Below are positions 9,068 to 20,581 of a stretch of 64,000 nt of DNA, piece after piece. A program made the position numbers and the translations under genes. The stretch spans positions 1 to 64,000 of the forward strand of contig NZ_JAFFPU010000004.1 in the NCBI RefSeq assembly GCF_016919175.1. Reading direction: 5' to 3'. This stretch comes from Leptospira ainlahdjerensis (GTDB taxonomy: Bacteria > Spirochaetota > Leptospiria > Leptospirales > Leptospiraceae). The first letter of the stretch is position 1. Every line of letters starts with the position of its first letter. The notes beneath the pieces are model-generated. The model searched no databases. It saw only the letters and a list, made by a program, of their open reading frames with translations, and had not been told where the DNA came from.

Positions 9068-9454
9068 ATGCCTCTTTTGAAGATTTTCATGATCTCCTTT
9101 GTCCGTGTCTCACTCGTGGAATTAGTCTTACAAGGCACCGTCGAAGAGTTTCGAGAACGAAAAAGTCCGATCTTCATTCACTGAAATCAATCTGCAATGG
9201 CTCCCGGATACGAGAATCCGATCCAATGCACGAACTTTTTACTCTGAATGGATAACCCGCATTCTGGAACGAAATCCGATTCGAAGACCGTTCGAAAAAA
9301 TGCAAACGATCTCATCTCGAATTCGGCAAACCGCAACAGGCAGAATCCTCAACTCAAGAGCCTTTTCTCTACACTTGGGACTCAAAAGAGAACCTCTCAA
9401 TTCCTAGGAATCAGAGATTCTCTTTCTATCATCTTCTCAGAAAGATTCTGTTAG
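9068..9454 (+). pseudogene. Possible frameshifted gene remnant
   Basis: Two adjoining frames read as one coherent sequence. ATG 9068 opens a frame ending IFIH with a TGA at 9182-9184. A shift near 9177 continues 76 codons as FTEINLQWLPDTRIRSNART, then YSEWITRILERNPIRRPFEK, to a TAG at 9405. A third frame runs to 9454. The composition (alternating aliphatic and basic residues, Trp, Pro) looks protein-like rather than random, but I recognise no family and cannot exclude chance. It lies between the insertion element and the convergent lipoprotein gene. Bases 8914-9067 hold nothing I can name. Confidence 0.3.
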
Positions 9455-9951
9455 TTGAATTGGAAAGTTCCCGTTCCGCCGTCGATCGTATTCACGATGA
9501 TCGTATAAGATCCAGGAACGTTAAACTGAATTTGAGCCGTGTTAGTAATCGCGGCAGCACCCACAGTAAAAACGAAATCAGTTCCTGCAGTCGCAAGATT
9601 CACACCTCTTGTAATCGGACAACCGCCCTTGTAAACGGCAACACCGAGAGTTCCTGAATTGACTTGAAACTTTGCAATACTTCCTGCCACTGCTACAGGG
9701 ATTTGAACCGCACTGTATTGTCTATCGATTTGAGTAAACGAAAGCATATACGGCGTTCCATTCGCAATCGCAATCATGGACGCAATCGGTACGGAAGTTC
9801 CCGCCGGTGAGAAGGCACACGTATTGTTGTATCCACCCGCTGCCAGAAGTAACGCCAAGTATGATATATCGTCATCCTCTTCTTTAGATTTGCACGCAGA
9901 AAGAAGTCCGATCAAAACTATGCAGACTCCTATTTTTTTAGCTATTTTCAT
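9451..9951 (-). CDS. Hypothetical lipoprotein
   Basis: A 166-residue lipoprotein. Lys-rich n-region, hydrophobic core and lipobox GLLSAC with the lipidated Cys at residue 20, then an acidic KSKEEDDD spacer, which in spirochaetes often accompanies export to the outer membrane. The mature part has beta-type, Thr/Ala/Val-rich segments and two further Cys (NTCAFSP, GGCPITRG) that could pair. The C-terminus (VPGSYTIIVNTIDGGTGTF) resembles a small beta-sandwich. AGGAGA lies 7 bases ahead of the ATG. Monocistronic by appearance. No function assigned. Confidence 0.75.
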   Translation of the reverse strand: MKIAKKIGVCIVLIGLLSACKSKEEDDDISYLALLLAAGGYNNTCAFSPAGTSVPIASMIAIANGTPYMLSFTQIDRQYSAVQIPVAVAGSIAKFQVNSGTLGVAVYKGGCPITRGVNLATAGTDFVFTVGAAAITNTAQIQFNVPGSYTIIVNTIDGGTGTFQFN

Positions 9952-10655
9952 TCGTAAAGTCTCCTATTTTTTTATACCTAGATCCGATCGATACAAAGAG
10001 TCAAGAAAATCTAAAACCTTATCTTCTCCTATGTTTGTCAGTTATTCCCCATTGATCACCAAAATTGAGATATTTAATAATATTAGTATTTTATAATTTT
10101 ATTTAATTTTAAATTATTAACTAAAATTTAATGCGAAATTCGATTTTCCTGAAGGGTCAAACGTATACAAAGATCAAATCCGAGAATTACTCTGTTAAGA
10201 ATGTAAAACCGAAAAACTTCACGCCTTTATAGGCAGCAACAAAACGTTTACAAAAAAGAAAACCGGATTTTTTGGATTCTTGTTCATGCCGATCGAATTG
10301 GTTTTTGTTCCCACACAAAGAAATTGCACACCGGAGATCATTCTTTTTCGTCTAACACCGATTTGCTATTTTACAGGGAAAGAACGCGTGTTTCCAATGA
10401 TAGAGAAGGATCAGGCCATTCGAATCCGAATCGGGAACGGAAGAAGTGTTGAGGATCGAATCTAAAAGAACGACCGACTAGGAAAACGTTACGATTCGAA
10501 CGGAAGTATAAACTTCAAAAAATAGGGAGAAAAAATTTCAGCATCAGCTTTGGTTAGGATGACTGACGAAGAAAGGCATTTTGAAAACGGCCCCTTTCTT
10601 TCCTTTGACCCGGAAAAAGTTTGGACGCCTCCTCGTTTGGAAATTGATTCTTTGC
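9952..10655. other. AT-rich intergenic region
   Basis: About 700 bases without a convincing gene. 10050-10135 is very AT-rich. A 46-codon open frame starts at ATG 10559 (MTDEERHFENGPFLSFDPEK) and ends at 10699, inside the opposite-strand PHP gene. It may be a gene remnant but lacks a clear ribosome site, so it is not called. No repeat or RNA recognised. Confidence 0.4.
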
Positions 10656-11774
10656 TTATTTTGGCGCTTCAACCCTATAAAACGGATTCGAATAAATAAA
10701 CCCGGAAGGAAACGTCGCTTTAACAAGAATATACTCGTCTTCGGGTAAAAACGTATAATCACCTCGAGTTTTTTGAAATTCTTCCTTTGTAACTCGACCG
10801 TTTTTTCCTATAAATTCTAACTTTAAGAATTTTTCGGGAAATTCGACTGAAATTTTTTTACCTTCCATCTTTAAATCCAAAATTTTAGGATCATCCATAT
10901 AATCCACGAGCTTGATCACGGAAACGTAATTACCCTGTTTCAGATTTTTTATCACTTCCCGCCTATCCAGTGAATCGACATTGAGAAGAAGATATCGTGT
11001 GAAGGCGTCCCCCTCGTTCTGATTGGAGAAAGTGAGTTCGTGAAAAATTCTTTCGTACAAGGGAAGTTTCATGGCGCGTATCGATTCTCCCGGAAAGTAA
11101 TGAAGGTCGTCCCCGCTCACGGCTAAAACGGAATAACCTTGATCCAAAAGTCGAATCCACTCCGAAACGGAATCGCCGAACGGAGAGAAAACCTCGACGG
11201 CATCCAGATTGCGGAGCTTTTTTACGTCTTGATAAGAAATAGAACCCTCGAGCATCGGGTGGGAGACGACCACAAACGATTCTTCCTTTTGCATTTGATC
11301 GATCGTCCACTGAAGATTTCCGATTGTTGTATAAACCGGAAAAAAGTCGAACACCGAGTCGAGAGCGCCTAATGCGAGAATGTGTTTTCGATTAAAGTCC
11401 CTTCCCCACTCGTAACCCGGTAAAAACTTTGGATTAGCGGAATCGACTCCGCTCACTTTTAAATAGTCGGTGATCCCGATCAGGTCGTATTTTTTTTCAA
11501 GATAACGCTCTTGGATTTCCTTTGGGCTGCTCCGAAACGGAGAAAATCCGTCCCGGTCGGAATGAAGATGAAAGGCGGTTTTTAACCACCTTTCCTTCGT
11601 TTGAGAATAGGGAGAATGGAGAAAGGACCCGTGAAAGGGAGACGCCTTTTCCGATCTCAAGGGATTACTCAAAAACCAGGAAATCAAAAAATGTGTAATG
11701 GTTAAAATGAAAATAATCGCAAGGATTCGAAACCAAACCGTGGGTTTTAGTTTTTTTTTGAAAACCATCCTCAT
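10656..11774 (-). CDS. Membrane-anchored PHP-domain phosphoesterase-like protein
   Basis: A 372-residue protein with one N-terminal membrane anchor (about residues 12-34), so the catalytic domain probably faces the periplasm. It carries PHP (polymerase and histidinol phosphatase) type metal-binding motifs: AFHLHSDRDGFSP (HxH) near residue 67, LIGITDY near 97, PGYEWGR near 118, VVSHPML near 168 and VSGDDLHYF near 221. These His/Asp residues usually bind two or three metal ions and hydrolyse phosphoesters, but the substrate of this family is unknown. The C-terminal 100 residues look like a beta domain. The start is either of two closely spaced ATGs (11774 or 11768). It is divergent from the glycosyltransferase operon. 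Confidence 0.75.
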   Translation of the reverse strand: MRMVFKKKLKPTVWFRILAIIFILTITHFLISWFLSNPLRSEKASPFHGSFLHSPYSQTKERWLKTAFHLHSDRDGFSPFRSSPKEIQERYLEKKYDLIGITDYLKVSGVDSANPKFLPGYEWGRDFNRKHILALGALDSVFDFFPVYTTIGNLQWTIDQMQKEESFVVVSHPMLEGSISYQDVKKLRNLDAVEVFSPFGDSVSEWIRLLDQGYSVLAVSGDDLHYFPGESIRAMKLPLYERIFHELTFSNQNEGDAFTRYLLLNVDSLDRREVIKNLKQGNYVSVIKLVDYMDDPKILDLKMEGKKISVEFPEKFLKLEFIGKNGRVTKEEFQKTRGDYTFLPEDEYILVKATFPSGFIYSNPFYRVEAPK

Positions 11775-11951
11775 TCCATCTCAAAACCGCCGCTCAGAAT
11801 GAAAAAAGTTTTTCACATTCCTTTTAATTTTTACGCTCTTCTTTTTTTTTTCCTTTTTTAAAATGTCAGGGATTTGTAATTTTTGATTCCGAAACCATCC
11901 TTCCGCTTTGTTCTAGATGAGTCTGAATCGAATTCTAAGATAGAAACTAAG

Positions 11952-11965
11952 TAAGTGCGCACTTA
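11952..11965. promoter_or_regulatory. Perfect 14-base palindrome, TetR-type operator candidate
   Basis: TAAGTGCGCACTTA lies 48 bases before the GTG of the glycosyltransferase operon, between two divergent genes. Perfect palindromes of this base pattern are common operators of TetR/AcrR-type repressors (family knowledge). A TetR gene lies at 21185 in this window, but I see no copy of the palindrome before it, so the cognate regulator is unknown. Confidence 0.5.
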
Positions 11966-12012
11966 ATTAAATGAATTTACAGAATTTACCAGATTCTAAA
12001 CTCTGAACTCCA

Positions 12013-13179
12013 GTGACAACGCCTGAAATTTCAGTCATTCTTCCAACTTACAACGAAAAGGAGAATGTCCCGATTCTTCTCCCAAAAATCGCAAAGGCGT
12101 TACAAAAACACAGGTATGAGATCTTACTCGTGGACGATAACAGTCCGGATAGAACCTGGGAGGTCGCGGAGAATCTCCGAAAAAAATACAAAGACCTTTT
12201 TGTTCTCCGAAGAATGGAAAGCCGCGGTCTTTCTTCCGCAGTCTTGACAGGAATGTCCATTGCCAAGGGGAAAGTTTTTGTTGTGATGGACGCGGATCTT
12301 CAACACGACGAATCCATTCTGCCAGATTTGGTGAAACCGATTTTAGACCACAAATCGGATATCAGCATCGGAACTAGGTATTCGAACGGAGGTTCCACGC
12401 AGAACTGGTCTTGGATTCGAAAAGGATTGAGCATTTTCGCTACGGTTCTCGCAAAGCTTTTTTTACCAATTCCGGTTTCGGATCCGATGAGCGGTTTTTT
12501 TGCGATCTCCAAAGAATATTTTGAAAAAACCGCGGAAAAAATCAATCCGAGAGGTTTTAAAATTCTATTAGAATTTTTGCATCAATCCGGGATGGAGCCG
12601 AGAATTTCGGAAGTCCCCTTTTCCTTCCGAAGCAGGAAATTCGGAAAGACAAAGTTAGACGGATCCGTGGTTCGAAATTACTTAGTCGCCCTTCTGGATT
12701 TACGTTTTGGAAAATGGATTTCTCCTAAGTTTCTTCTCTATTCCTTGGTCGGGTCCTCCGGCGTTTTCGTAAATCTTTTCGGATTTTTGATCGGAGAATC
12801 GTTTCACTTTCCCGAATTCAGCACTCCGTTTCTATTCTTAAACCCTCTGCACAGTTCCGTCTTGTTTGGAATCGAAATTTCCATCCTATCCAATTTTATT
12901 CTCAACAACTATCTTACGTTCTATGAAAGAAGATACGATGGTTTTAGGATCGTGCAAGGACTGGTTTTATTTCATCTAGTAAGTCTTCTCGGGCTTCTGA
13001 TTCAAATCAGCGTCTTTCAATTCTTATATCATAAAGTTTTTATTCCCGAGTTCCATTCTTCAGGAATTCTGATTAAATTTTTTTCCGATTCGCTTGCTAT
13101 TTTGGCTGCGATGATTACAAATTACTTCTTAAACCTAAACGTTACTTGGAAAGGTTCCAGGGACGAATCTCGTTTTTGA
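12013..13179 (+). CDS. GT2 glycosyltransferase fused to a GtrA-like membrane domain
   Basis: A 388-residue two-domain protein. The N-terminal domain is a dolichyl/polyprenyl-phosphate sugar synthase type GT2: ISVILPTYNEKENV at 6-19, LLVDDNSPDRTWE at 38-50, and VVMDADLQHDE (the DxD metal/nucleotide-sugar site) near 92. It would move a sugar from a nucleotide donor to a lipid phosphate at the inner face of the membrane. From about residue 240, GtrA-type membrane helices (KFLLYSLVGSSGVFVNLFGF, then ILSNFILNNYLTF) resemble flippase-like domains. Such fusions supply lipid-linked sugars for glycan or LPS modification. GTG start. It heads a three-gene operon with DJ-1 and sirtuin genes and lies behind the 11952 palindrome. 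Confidence 0.88.
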   Translation: MTTPEISVILPTYNEKENVPILLPKIAKALQKHRYEILLVDDNSPDRTWEVAENLRKKYKDLFVLRRMESRGLSSAVLTGMSIAKGKVFVVMDADLQHDESILPDLVKPILDHKSDISIGTRYSNGGSTQNWSWIRKGLSIFATVLAKLFLPIPVSDPMSGFFAISKEYFEKTAEKINPRGFKILLEFLHQSGMEPRISEVPFSFRSRKFGKTKLDGSVVRNYLVALLDLRFGKWISPKFLLYSLVGSSGVFVNLFGFLIGESFHFPEFSTPFLFLNPLHSSVLFGIEISILSNFILNNYLTFYERRYDGFRIVQGLVLFHLVSLLGLLIQISVFQFLYHKVFIPEFHSSGILIKFFSDSLAILAAMITNYFLNLNVTWKGSRDESRF

Positions 13180-13189
13180 AGGAATTTTT

Positions 13190-13735
13190 ATGCCTAAAGT
13201 TTTGGTTCCATTCGCGCCGGGAATGGAGGAAATGGAAGCCGTCATCATCGTGGATGTTCTCCGAAGAGCAAAAATCGAAGTCGTAAGCGCGTCGTTAGAA
13301 GAAGGAACAATTACCGCCTCCAGAGGAGTTTGTCTTTTGGCCGATACTACTCTCGAAAAAGTAGACTTCAAGAATTTCGATATGATCGTTCTTCCGGGAG
13401 GAAACGGCGGCACAAAAGCCCTCTCTTCGAATCCCCGAATTGAAGAATTCCTGCAAGAAGCCAAAAGGGACGGAAAATGGATCGCGGCGATTTGCGCGGC
13501 TCCAAGCATTTTAGTACATCAAAATATTCTTACGCAGCAGGATCGTTTTACTGCATTTCCCGGAGTTGTCTCCGACGCTCCAGGATTTACGGGATCGAGA
13601 CTGGAAATCTCCGGCAGAATTATCACGAGCGTCGGACCCGGTTCTGCTTTCGAATTCTCCTTGGAACTCGTAAAAATCCTTTCCGGTGAAAAAATCATGT
13701 TGGAAGTAAAGGATGGTCTTCAATTGCCAAAATGA
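13190..13735 (+). CDS. DJ-1/PfpI family protein
   Basis: A 181-residue protein of the DJ-1 family, matching the usual length of about 180-190. Key residues are visible: Glu in PGMEEMEA (14-16), VLPGGNGG near 67, and the nucleophile Cys in AAICAAPSIL near 105, followed by FTGSRLE. DJ-1 proteins act on reactive carbonyls or as redox-stress chaperones in the cytoplasm; which activity applies here is not shown by sequence. It starts 10 bases after the glycosyltransferase stop, and its TGA overlaps the ATG of the sirtuin gene, so the three genes form one operon. Confidence 0.9.
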   Translation: MPKVLVPFAPGMEEMEAVIIVDVLRRAKIEVVSASLEEGTITASRGVCLLADTTLEKVDFKNFDMIVLPGGNGGTKALSSNPRIEEFLQEAKRDGKWIAAICAAPSILVHQNILTQQDRFTAFPGVVSDAPGFTGSRLEISGRIITSVGPGSAFEFSLELVKILSGEKIMLEVKDGLQLPK

Positions 13736-14463
13736 AGGATTTCCTAAGAAGTAGTTCCGGGAAATTAAAAAGAATCACTGCGATCACCGGAGCCGGAATT
13801 TCGGCGGAAAGCGGAATTCCCACGTTTCGCGGTGAAGAAGGTCTCTGGAAAAATTTTCGTGCGGAAGAATTGGCGACTCCCCAAGCCTTTCAAAAAGATC
13901 CTAAGTTGGTTTGGGAATGGTATCTCTGGAGAAGACGTATCATAGAAAGTAAAGCCCCGAACCCAGGACACGAAGCGCTTGCAGAATTAGAAAAGAATCC
14001 TACTGATTTTTTTCTAATCACTCAAAATGTGGACGGCCTTCACGCAAGAGCCGGTTCTAAGAAACTCTTGGAGATTCACGGTAATATTTTCATCAACCGA
14101 TGCACTTCGTGTAAAAACGAAATAAAAAACGCAAAGATAGATCCGGGTGAATCGCTTCCCAAATGTAAACTCTGCAATTCCCTTTTTCGTCCAGGTGTCG
14201 TTTGGTTTGGAGAACCTTATGATCAATCCAAACTCAACGAGTCGGTTCTCAGAATGCAGAACACGGATCTTTTGTTAATCATCGGTTCATCCGGTGCGGT
14301 CAGCATGCCGCTTTATTTGGCGGAGATCGCAAAAGAGAACGGAGCGCTTCTTGTTGAAATCAATCCCGAACGAAGTTCTTTTTCATCTTCCGTAGATCTT
14401 TTTTTACAAGGAAAATCCGGTGAAATCCTTCCTGAGTTAGTTCAAGAAATTATTTCAATTTGA
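13732..14463 (+). CDS. cobB: Sir2-family NAD-dependent protein deacylase
   Basis: A 243-residue class III sirtuin. NAD-binding TGAGISAESGIPTFRG at about 19-34, TQNVDGLHARAG near 101, and catalytic His in LEIHGN near 121. Zn-binding Cys pairs are CTSC near 128 and CKLC near 147. The acyl-pocket Tyr and Arg (WYLWRR, a YxxR pattern near residue 64) match sirtuins that prefer succinyl or malonyl groups (SIRT5/CobB type). It removes acyl groups from Lys using NAD in the cytoplasm. The start overlaps the DJ-1 stop (ATGA). Confidence 0.93.
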   Translation: MKDFLRSSSGKLKRITAITGAGISAESGIPTFRGEEGLWKNFRAEELATPQAFQKDPKLVWEWYLWRRRIIESKAPNPGHEALAELEKNPTDFFLITQNVDGLHARAGSKKLLEIHGNIFINRCTSCKNEIKNAKIDPGESLPKCKLCNSLFRPGVVWFGEPYDQSKLNESVLRMQNTDLLLIIGSSGAVSMPLYLAEIAKENGALLVEINPERSSFSSSVDLFLQGKSGEILPELVQEIISI

Positions 14464-14879
14464 TTCCAAACGAAGGCTCCGACTTTCTTCCGTTTTTTTA
14501 CACAAGGTTCATCGGAGTCGTTTCCTTTCCTCAAAACTAATATTAGAAAATCAATTCGGATACGCAAAAAACTTTCATTTTTCTTGTTAGATCTTTTGCA
14601 GGAAACGTTTCTGAAAAAAAAGATTCTTTTTTATCAAAATAGAATTTTGCAAAAGCAAGGGAATATGCCGAATCTAGCCGTTTAGATTACGAATTGAAGT
14701 TGAGACCTAAAAGAATGGACGGGTTGTTTCTACGATTTGGCAGATATCGTAAGGAACGAGTTCACATTTTATGCTTTGCAGGGCAAGGGACTTAGACCAG
14801 GGCAAAGTATAAACTTCTTCTTACTTCTCCGAATCGAAAATCGTGGTTCGATCGTATCGTGGAAAAATGAAAAGATCGG
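14464..14879. other. Intergenic region, convergent ends
   Basis: About 415 bases between the sirtuin and the oppositely oriented GST gene. I see no ORF with coding character, no repeat copy and no strong terminator. Confidence 0.4.
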
Positions 14880-15488
14880 TTAAACTTTTTGCAATTCAAT
14901 GCCGGGCATCGAAACATAACCGGGCAATCTTTCCACTCGAGCGATCCAATTTCGAATTTGGCTATAAAGTCTTAAATCCACCTTCCCTTCGTTCGCCAAT
15001 GCAATGTATGGATACATCGCCAGATCGGCGATCGTCGGCTTTTCGTCGGCGAGCCATAGATTCTTCTCCAAGTGACTTTCCAAAAGATGCAGGAGCTGAT
15101 CGGAAACGGCAGTCGCCTCTTCCAGATTTACTGGTCTGCCAAATTTATAGTGAGAACGCAAGGCCGCAGGGCCTCTCGTGACTTCGTTCGCCGAAGTAGA
15201 AAGCCATTCTATCACCTTTGCACTCCCGATCCCTGACTTTGGAAACCATTCTCCCTTTCCATATTCGATCGCAAGATAGACGAGAATCGCCTGGCTATCC
15301 CGGATGACTACTTCCTTATCTTTCAAGACTGGGACTTGTCCGAAGGGATTCAGCGTCAAAAAGGTTTCGGATTTTTGTTCCCGTTCCGCGCCGTTTACCG
15401 GACGACTGGTATATTCTAAATTTAGCATGGATAAGAGCATCCGGACCTTGTGACAATTTCCGGAAACCGCAAATTCAAAAAGTTCCAC
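14880..15488 (-). CDS. Glutathione S-transferase family protein
   Basis: A 202-residue protein with the two-domain GST layout. The N-terminal thioredoxin-like fold (about 1-78) contains FEFAVSGNCHKVRMLL, LNPFGQVPVL with the cis-Pro, and RDSQAILVYLA (the Ser that binds the glutathione glutamyl group). The helical C-terminal domain includes KPTIADLAMYPYIA near 149. It probably conjugates or reduces small electrophiles. Spirochaetes vary in their low-molecular-weight thiols, so the thiol partner is uncertain. Apparently monocistronic. Confidence 0.88.
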   Translation of the reverse strand: MELFEFAVSGNCHKVRMLLSMLNLEYTSRPVNGAEREQKSETFLTLNPFGQVPVLKDKEVVIRDSQAILVYLAIEYGKGEWFPKSGIGSAKVIEWLSTSANEVTRGPAALRSHYKFGRPVNLEEATAVSDQLLHLLESHLEKNLWLADEKPTIADLAMYPYIALANEGKVDLRLYSQIRNWIARVERLPGYVSMPGIELQKV

Positions 15489-15544
15489 TGTTTCTCCTTC
15501 TTTCTCTTTTAATACAAATGTGTTTTGAGATCGGATCCGAATTC

Positions 15545-16615
15545 TTACTTTGGCAATCGGCTAAAAATAAAATCCGCGTAATCGTTAAAACAACTCGGAG
15601 ACATGTGTCCCGGATCGCTGAAATCATCACAATCATAATTCGAATCTTCATTCATATTCCAGAATAAGGTTCCGGTCGACTCATGCAATTGATTCAAAAT
15701 CGGAAGCATAATATCGTAAGGAGTTTTTTCGTCCTTTTCATTCGTAAGAACCTTTTGAGTTTTATAAAGTTCAAAGTAAGGACGGGAAACCCGGACCCAG
15801 ATCGTCGCGTAAGGCACGCCTAACGCTTTCGCGATAGAAATCGCGTCCTCTTGATTGGACATCATTTTCGGATTGAAGGTAAACGGAGTGAGATACGATT
15901 TAAAATCCGTATTCGATCTTTTTTTGAGCAGCTCCGGAGGTAGAACGATTTTCGGACTGGAATCGGAGGTCGCACTTCCTCTTTGTTTTTTTAGATTCTC
16001 CGTGATTTCATCCCGAAGTTTGCTATAACCTTTTGCCATCGATCCCCCGTCCTTGGCTCTGGCTCGGATCACGTTCCAACGAGGACGATTCTTGAGTGTA
16101 TGAAACAATTTTTTTCCAATGTATCCGGTAAGGTCCGAAGAGGAATAACGATCCGCGTGACGGAAAACAAACGAAGGACTGAGTCCGTAAAATAAAACCT
16201 CATCCAAGGTCAAAACGGATGAAGAATTGAATATCTCGATCGATTCGTCCATCAGGATAAAATCCGGTTTTACACCGTCCGATTGAAATCGCTCCAACCA
16301 ATAGAGATAATAATCGGGAGAACCGCCGGGAACGGAGAAGTTAAATAAAACCCAATTCGGATATTTTTTTTCGATGTAATCGTTTCTAAAAAGAAGAGCT
16401 CTCGAGTTTCCGAAATAAACCAAGACCTTCTTTCTTTCCTTTTCCTTTAGATAACCTTTCAATTCTTCAAAAAGAAATTCCTTATGACGAAAGTTGAGAT
16501 CGGAAAGTGTGAGAGAATAATACGGCTCCAACGTCGTGGAACTAATTACTTTATCGATACTAAAAGCTATAATAAAAATTACAAATGGAACGATTAAAAA
16601 TCGATTTCGGAACAT
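15545..16615 (-). CDS. DUF1574-type SGNH-like envelope protein
   Basis: A 356-residue protein with one N-terminal membrane helix (about 6-25) and a periplasmic domain. An early LVYFGNSRALLFRND (near 65) resembles the block I Ser motif of SGNH/AlgJ-type hydrolase-acyltransferases. The C-terminal DDFSDPGHMSPSCFNDYADF carries the matching Asp-x-x-His. This layout is that of DUF1574 proteins, which are abundant in Leptospira. It lies 9 bases after the MBOAT gene on the same strand. By analogy with AlgI/AlgJ and DltB/DltD pairs, the MBOAT moves an acyl group across the membrane and this protein transfers it to a glycan; that role is inference. A paralogous pair lies at 46699-49169. Confidence 0.8.
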   Translation of the reverse strand: MFRNRFLIVPFVIFIIAFSIDKVISSTTLEPYYSLTLSDLNFRHKEFLFEELKGYLKEKERKKVLVYFGNSRALLFRNDYIEKKYPNWVLFNFSVPGGSPDYYLYWLERFQSDGVKPDFILMDESIEIFNSSSVLTLDEVLFYGLSPSFVFRHADRYSSSDLTGYIGKKLFHTLKNRPRWNVIRARAKDGGSMAKGYSKLRDEITENLKKQRGSATSDSSPKIVLPPELLKKRSNTDFKSYLTPFTFNPKMMSNQEDAISIAKALGVPYATIWVRVSRPYFELYKTQKVLTNEKDEKTPYDIMLPILNQLHESTGTLFWNMNEDSNYDCDDFSDPGHMSPSCFNDYADFIFSRLPK

Positions 16616-16624
16616 TCTATTTTC

Positions 16625-18112
<1,488 letters not shown>

Positions 18113-18115
18113 TGT

Positions 18116-18619
<504 letters not shown>

Positions 18620-18682
18620 GGAATTGTAGTGACCAGAATCCCATTCTCGTAAATACTGTAAACCAACCTTTCCAGGGAGATT

Positions 18683-19582
<900 letters not shown>

Positions 19583-19596
19583 TCCGTCTATTCTTC

Positions 19597-20520
19597 ATGA
19601 GTTCGATCCTAAGCCGCATCTCTTTTCCGTGGAATTCCACTTCCTATTCTCTTGCGATCGCAGGAGGAGGATGTAAGGCGTTTTACGGTCTTGGGGCCGG
19701 TCATTCGTTTCGAAAATGGGGATTGAATCTTTCTCAGATTTCGGGAGTCAGCGCCGGAGCCGCGATGGCGCTTTGTATTCTTTCCGAAAGAGAAGAAGAG
19801 AGCATAACGTATTTCGAGGAACTCGCCAGGAGAAATTCTAAAAATTTTCGTTTCCTAAATCTTTTCAAAGGATTGTCTCCGTTTCCTCACGAGAATATTA
19901 CGAGAAGATCGATTCGTTATAGCCTCGATCTAAAAAAGATCAAAGAATCCTCCGTAAAAGTTTTTATCGGAGCCGTAAAAGCAAAACCGATCCACAAACT
20001 CAACGGAACAAAAACTTCAGTCTCTCGTTTGATTTCGCGAACGATGCAGGCTTACATCCGAGACGAACGAGACAAGCTCAAGGGAAGAACGCCGAACCGA
20101 GTTCAGTCGATCTTTGAGGAATGGAGTCTGGAGAATATCGTATATTCCGAAAAGGATCTCGTAGAACCCGAGACCGTAGAACAGATCCTACTCAATTCAT
20201 CATCGGTTCCGCCCGTGGTTTCTCTTCAAAGAAAGAACGACGAATTCTTTTTGGATGGAGGGCTTACGAATAACTTACTTCTGGAATCCTTTTCCCCTTC
20301 TCAACCCAAAATCGGAATCTACTACGAAGACAGTACGATCCTCGGCAAGTCATCGGAGACTCTTAAAAATTCGTATCTTTTCAAACCCTCTCGTCCGATC
20401 GGAATCAGTTCCTTTGATTACACAAATCCGGTCGGGGTTCGAAAGGCCTTTGAACTCGGAAAGGAAGACGCAGAGAATCGGAAGAATGAGATTTTGGATT
20501 TTATTCAGAAGGTTCGATAA
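19597..20520 (+). CDS. Patatin-like phospholipase
   Basis: A 307-residue patatin-family lipid acyl hydrolase. Oxyanion-hole glycines in AIAGGGCKAFYGLGAG at 20-35, nucleophile Ser in the G-x-S-x-G motif GVSAGAA near 50, and the catalytic-dyad Asp in DGGLTNN near 226. These cleave acyl chains from phospholipids. No signal peptide, so it is probably cytoplasmic or peripheral to the membrane. It begins 14 bases after the voltage-sensor-like gene, suggesting co-transcription. The patatin Ser/Asp dyad is intact. Confidence 0.88.
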   Translation: MSSILSRISFPWNSTSYSLAIAGGGCKAFYGLGAGHSFRKWGLNLSQISGVSAGAAMALCILSEREEESITYFEELARRNSKNFRFLNLFKGLSPFPHENITRRSIRYSLDLKKIKESSVKVFIGAVKAKPIHKLNGTKTSVSRLISRTMQAYIRDERDKLKGRTPNRVQSIFEEWSLENIVYSEKDLVEPETVEQILLNSSSVPPVVSLQRKNDEFFLDGGLTNNLLLESFSPSQPKIGIYYEDSTILGKSSETLKNSYLFKPSRPIGISSFDYTNPVGVRKAFELGKEDAENRKNEILDFIQKVR

Positions 20521-20581
20521 AAAACACTTGCGATTCTTTTTCGAACGTTTAAAATTTTTAACCGAGAGGAGTGTTTGATTT

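Noticed and set aside
8935..9255. 106-codon plus-strand ORF after the insertion element
   Set aside because: Composition not protein-like; the neighbouring frames give a more coherent (though broken) reading.
10559..10699. 46-codon ORF, MTDEERHFENG...
   Set aside because: Protein-like composition, but it runs antisense into the PHP gene and lacks a clear ribosome site.
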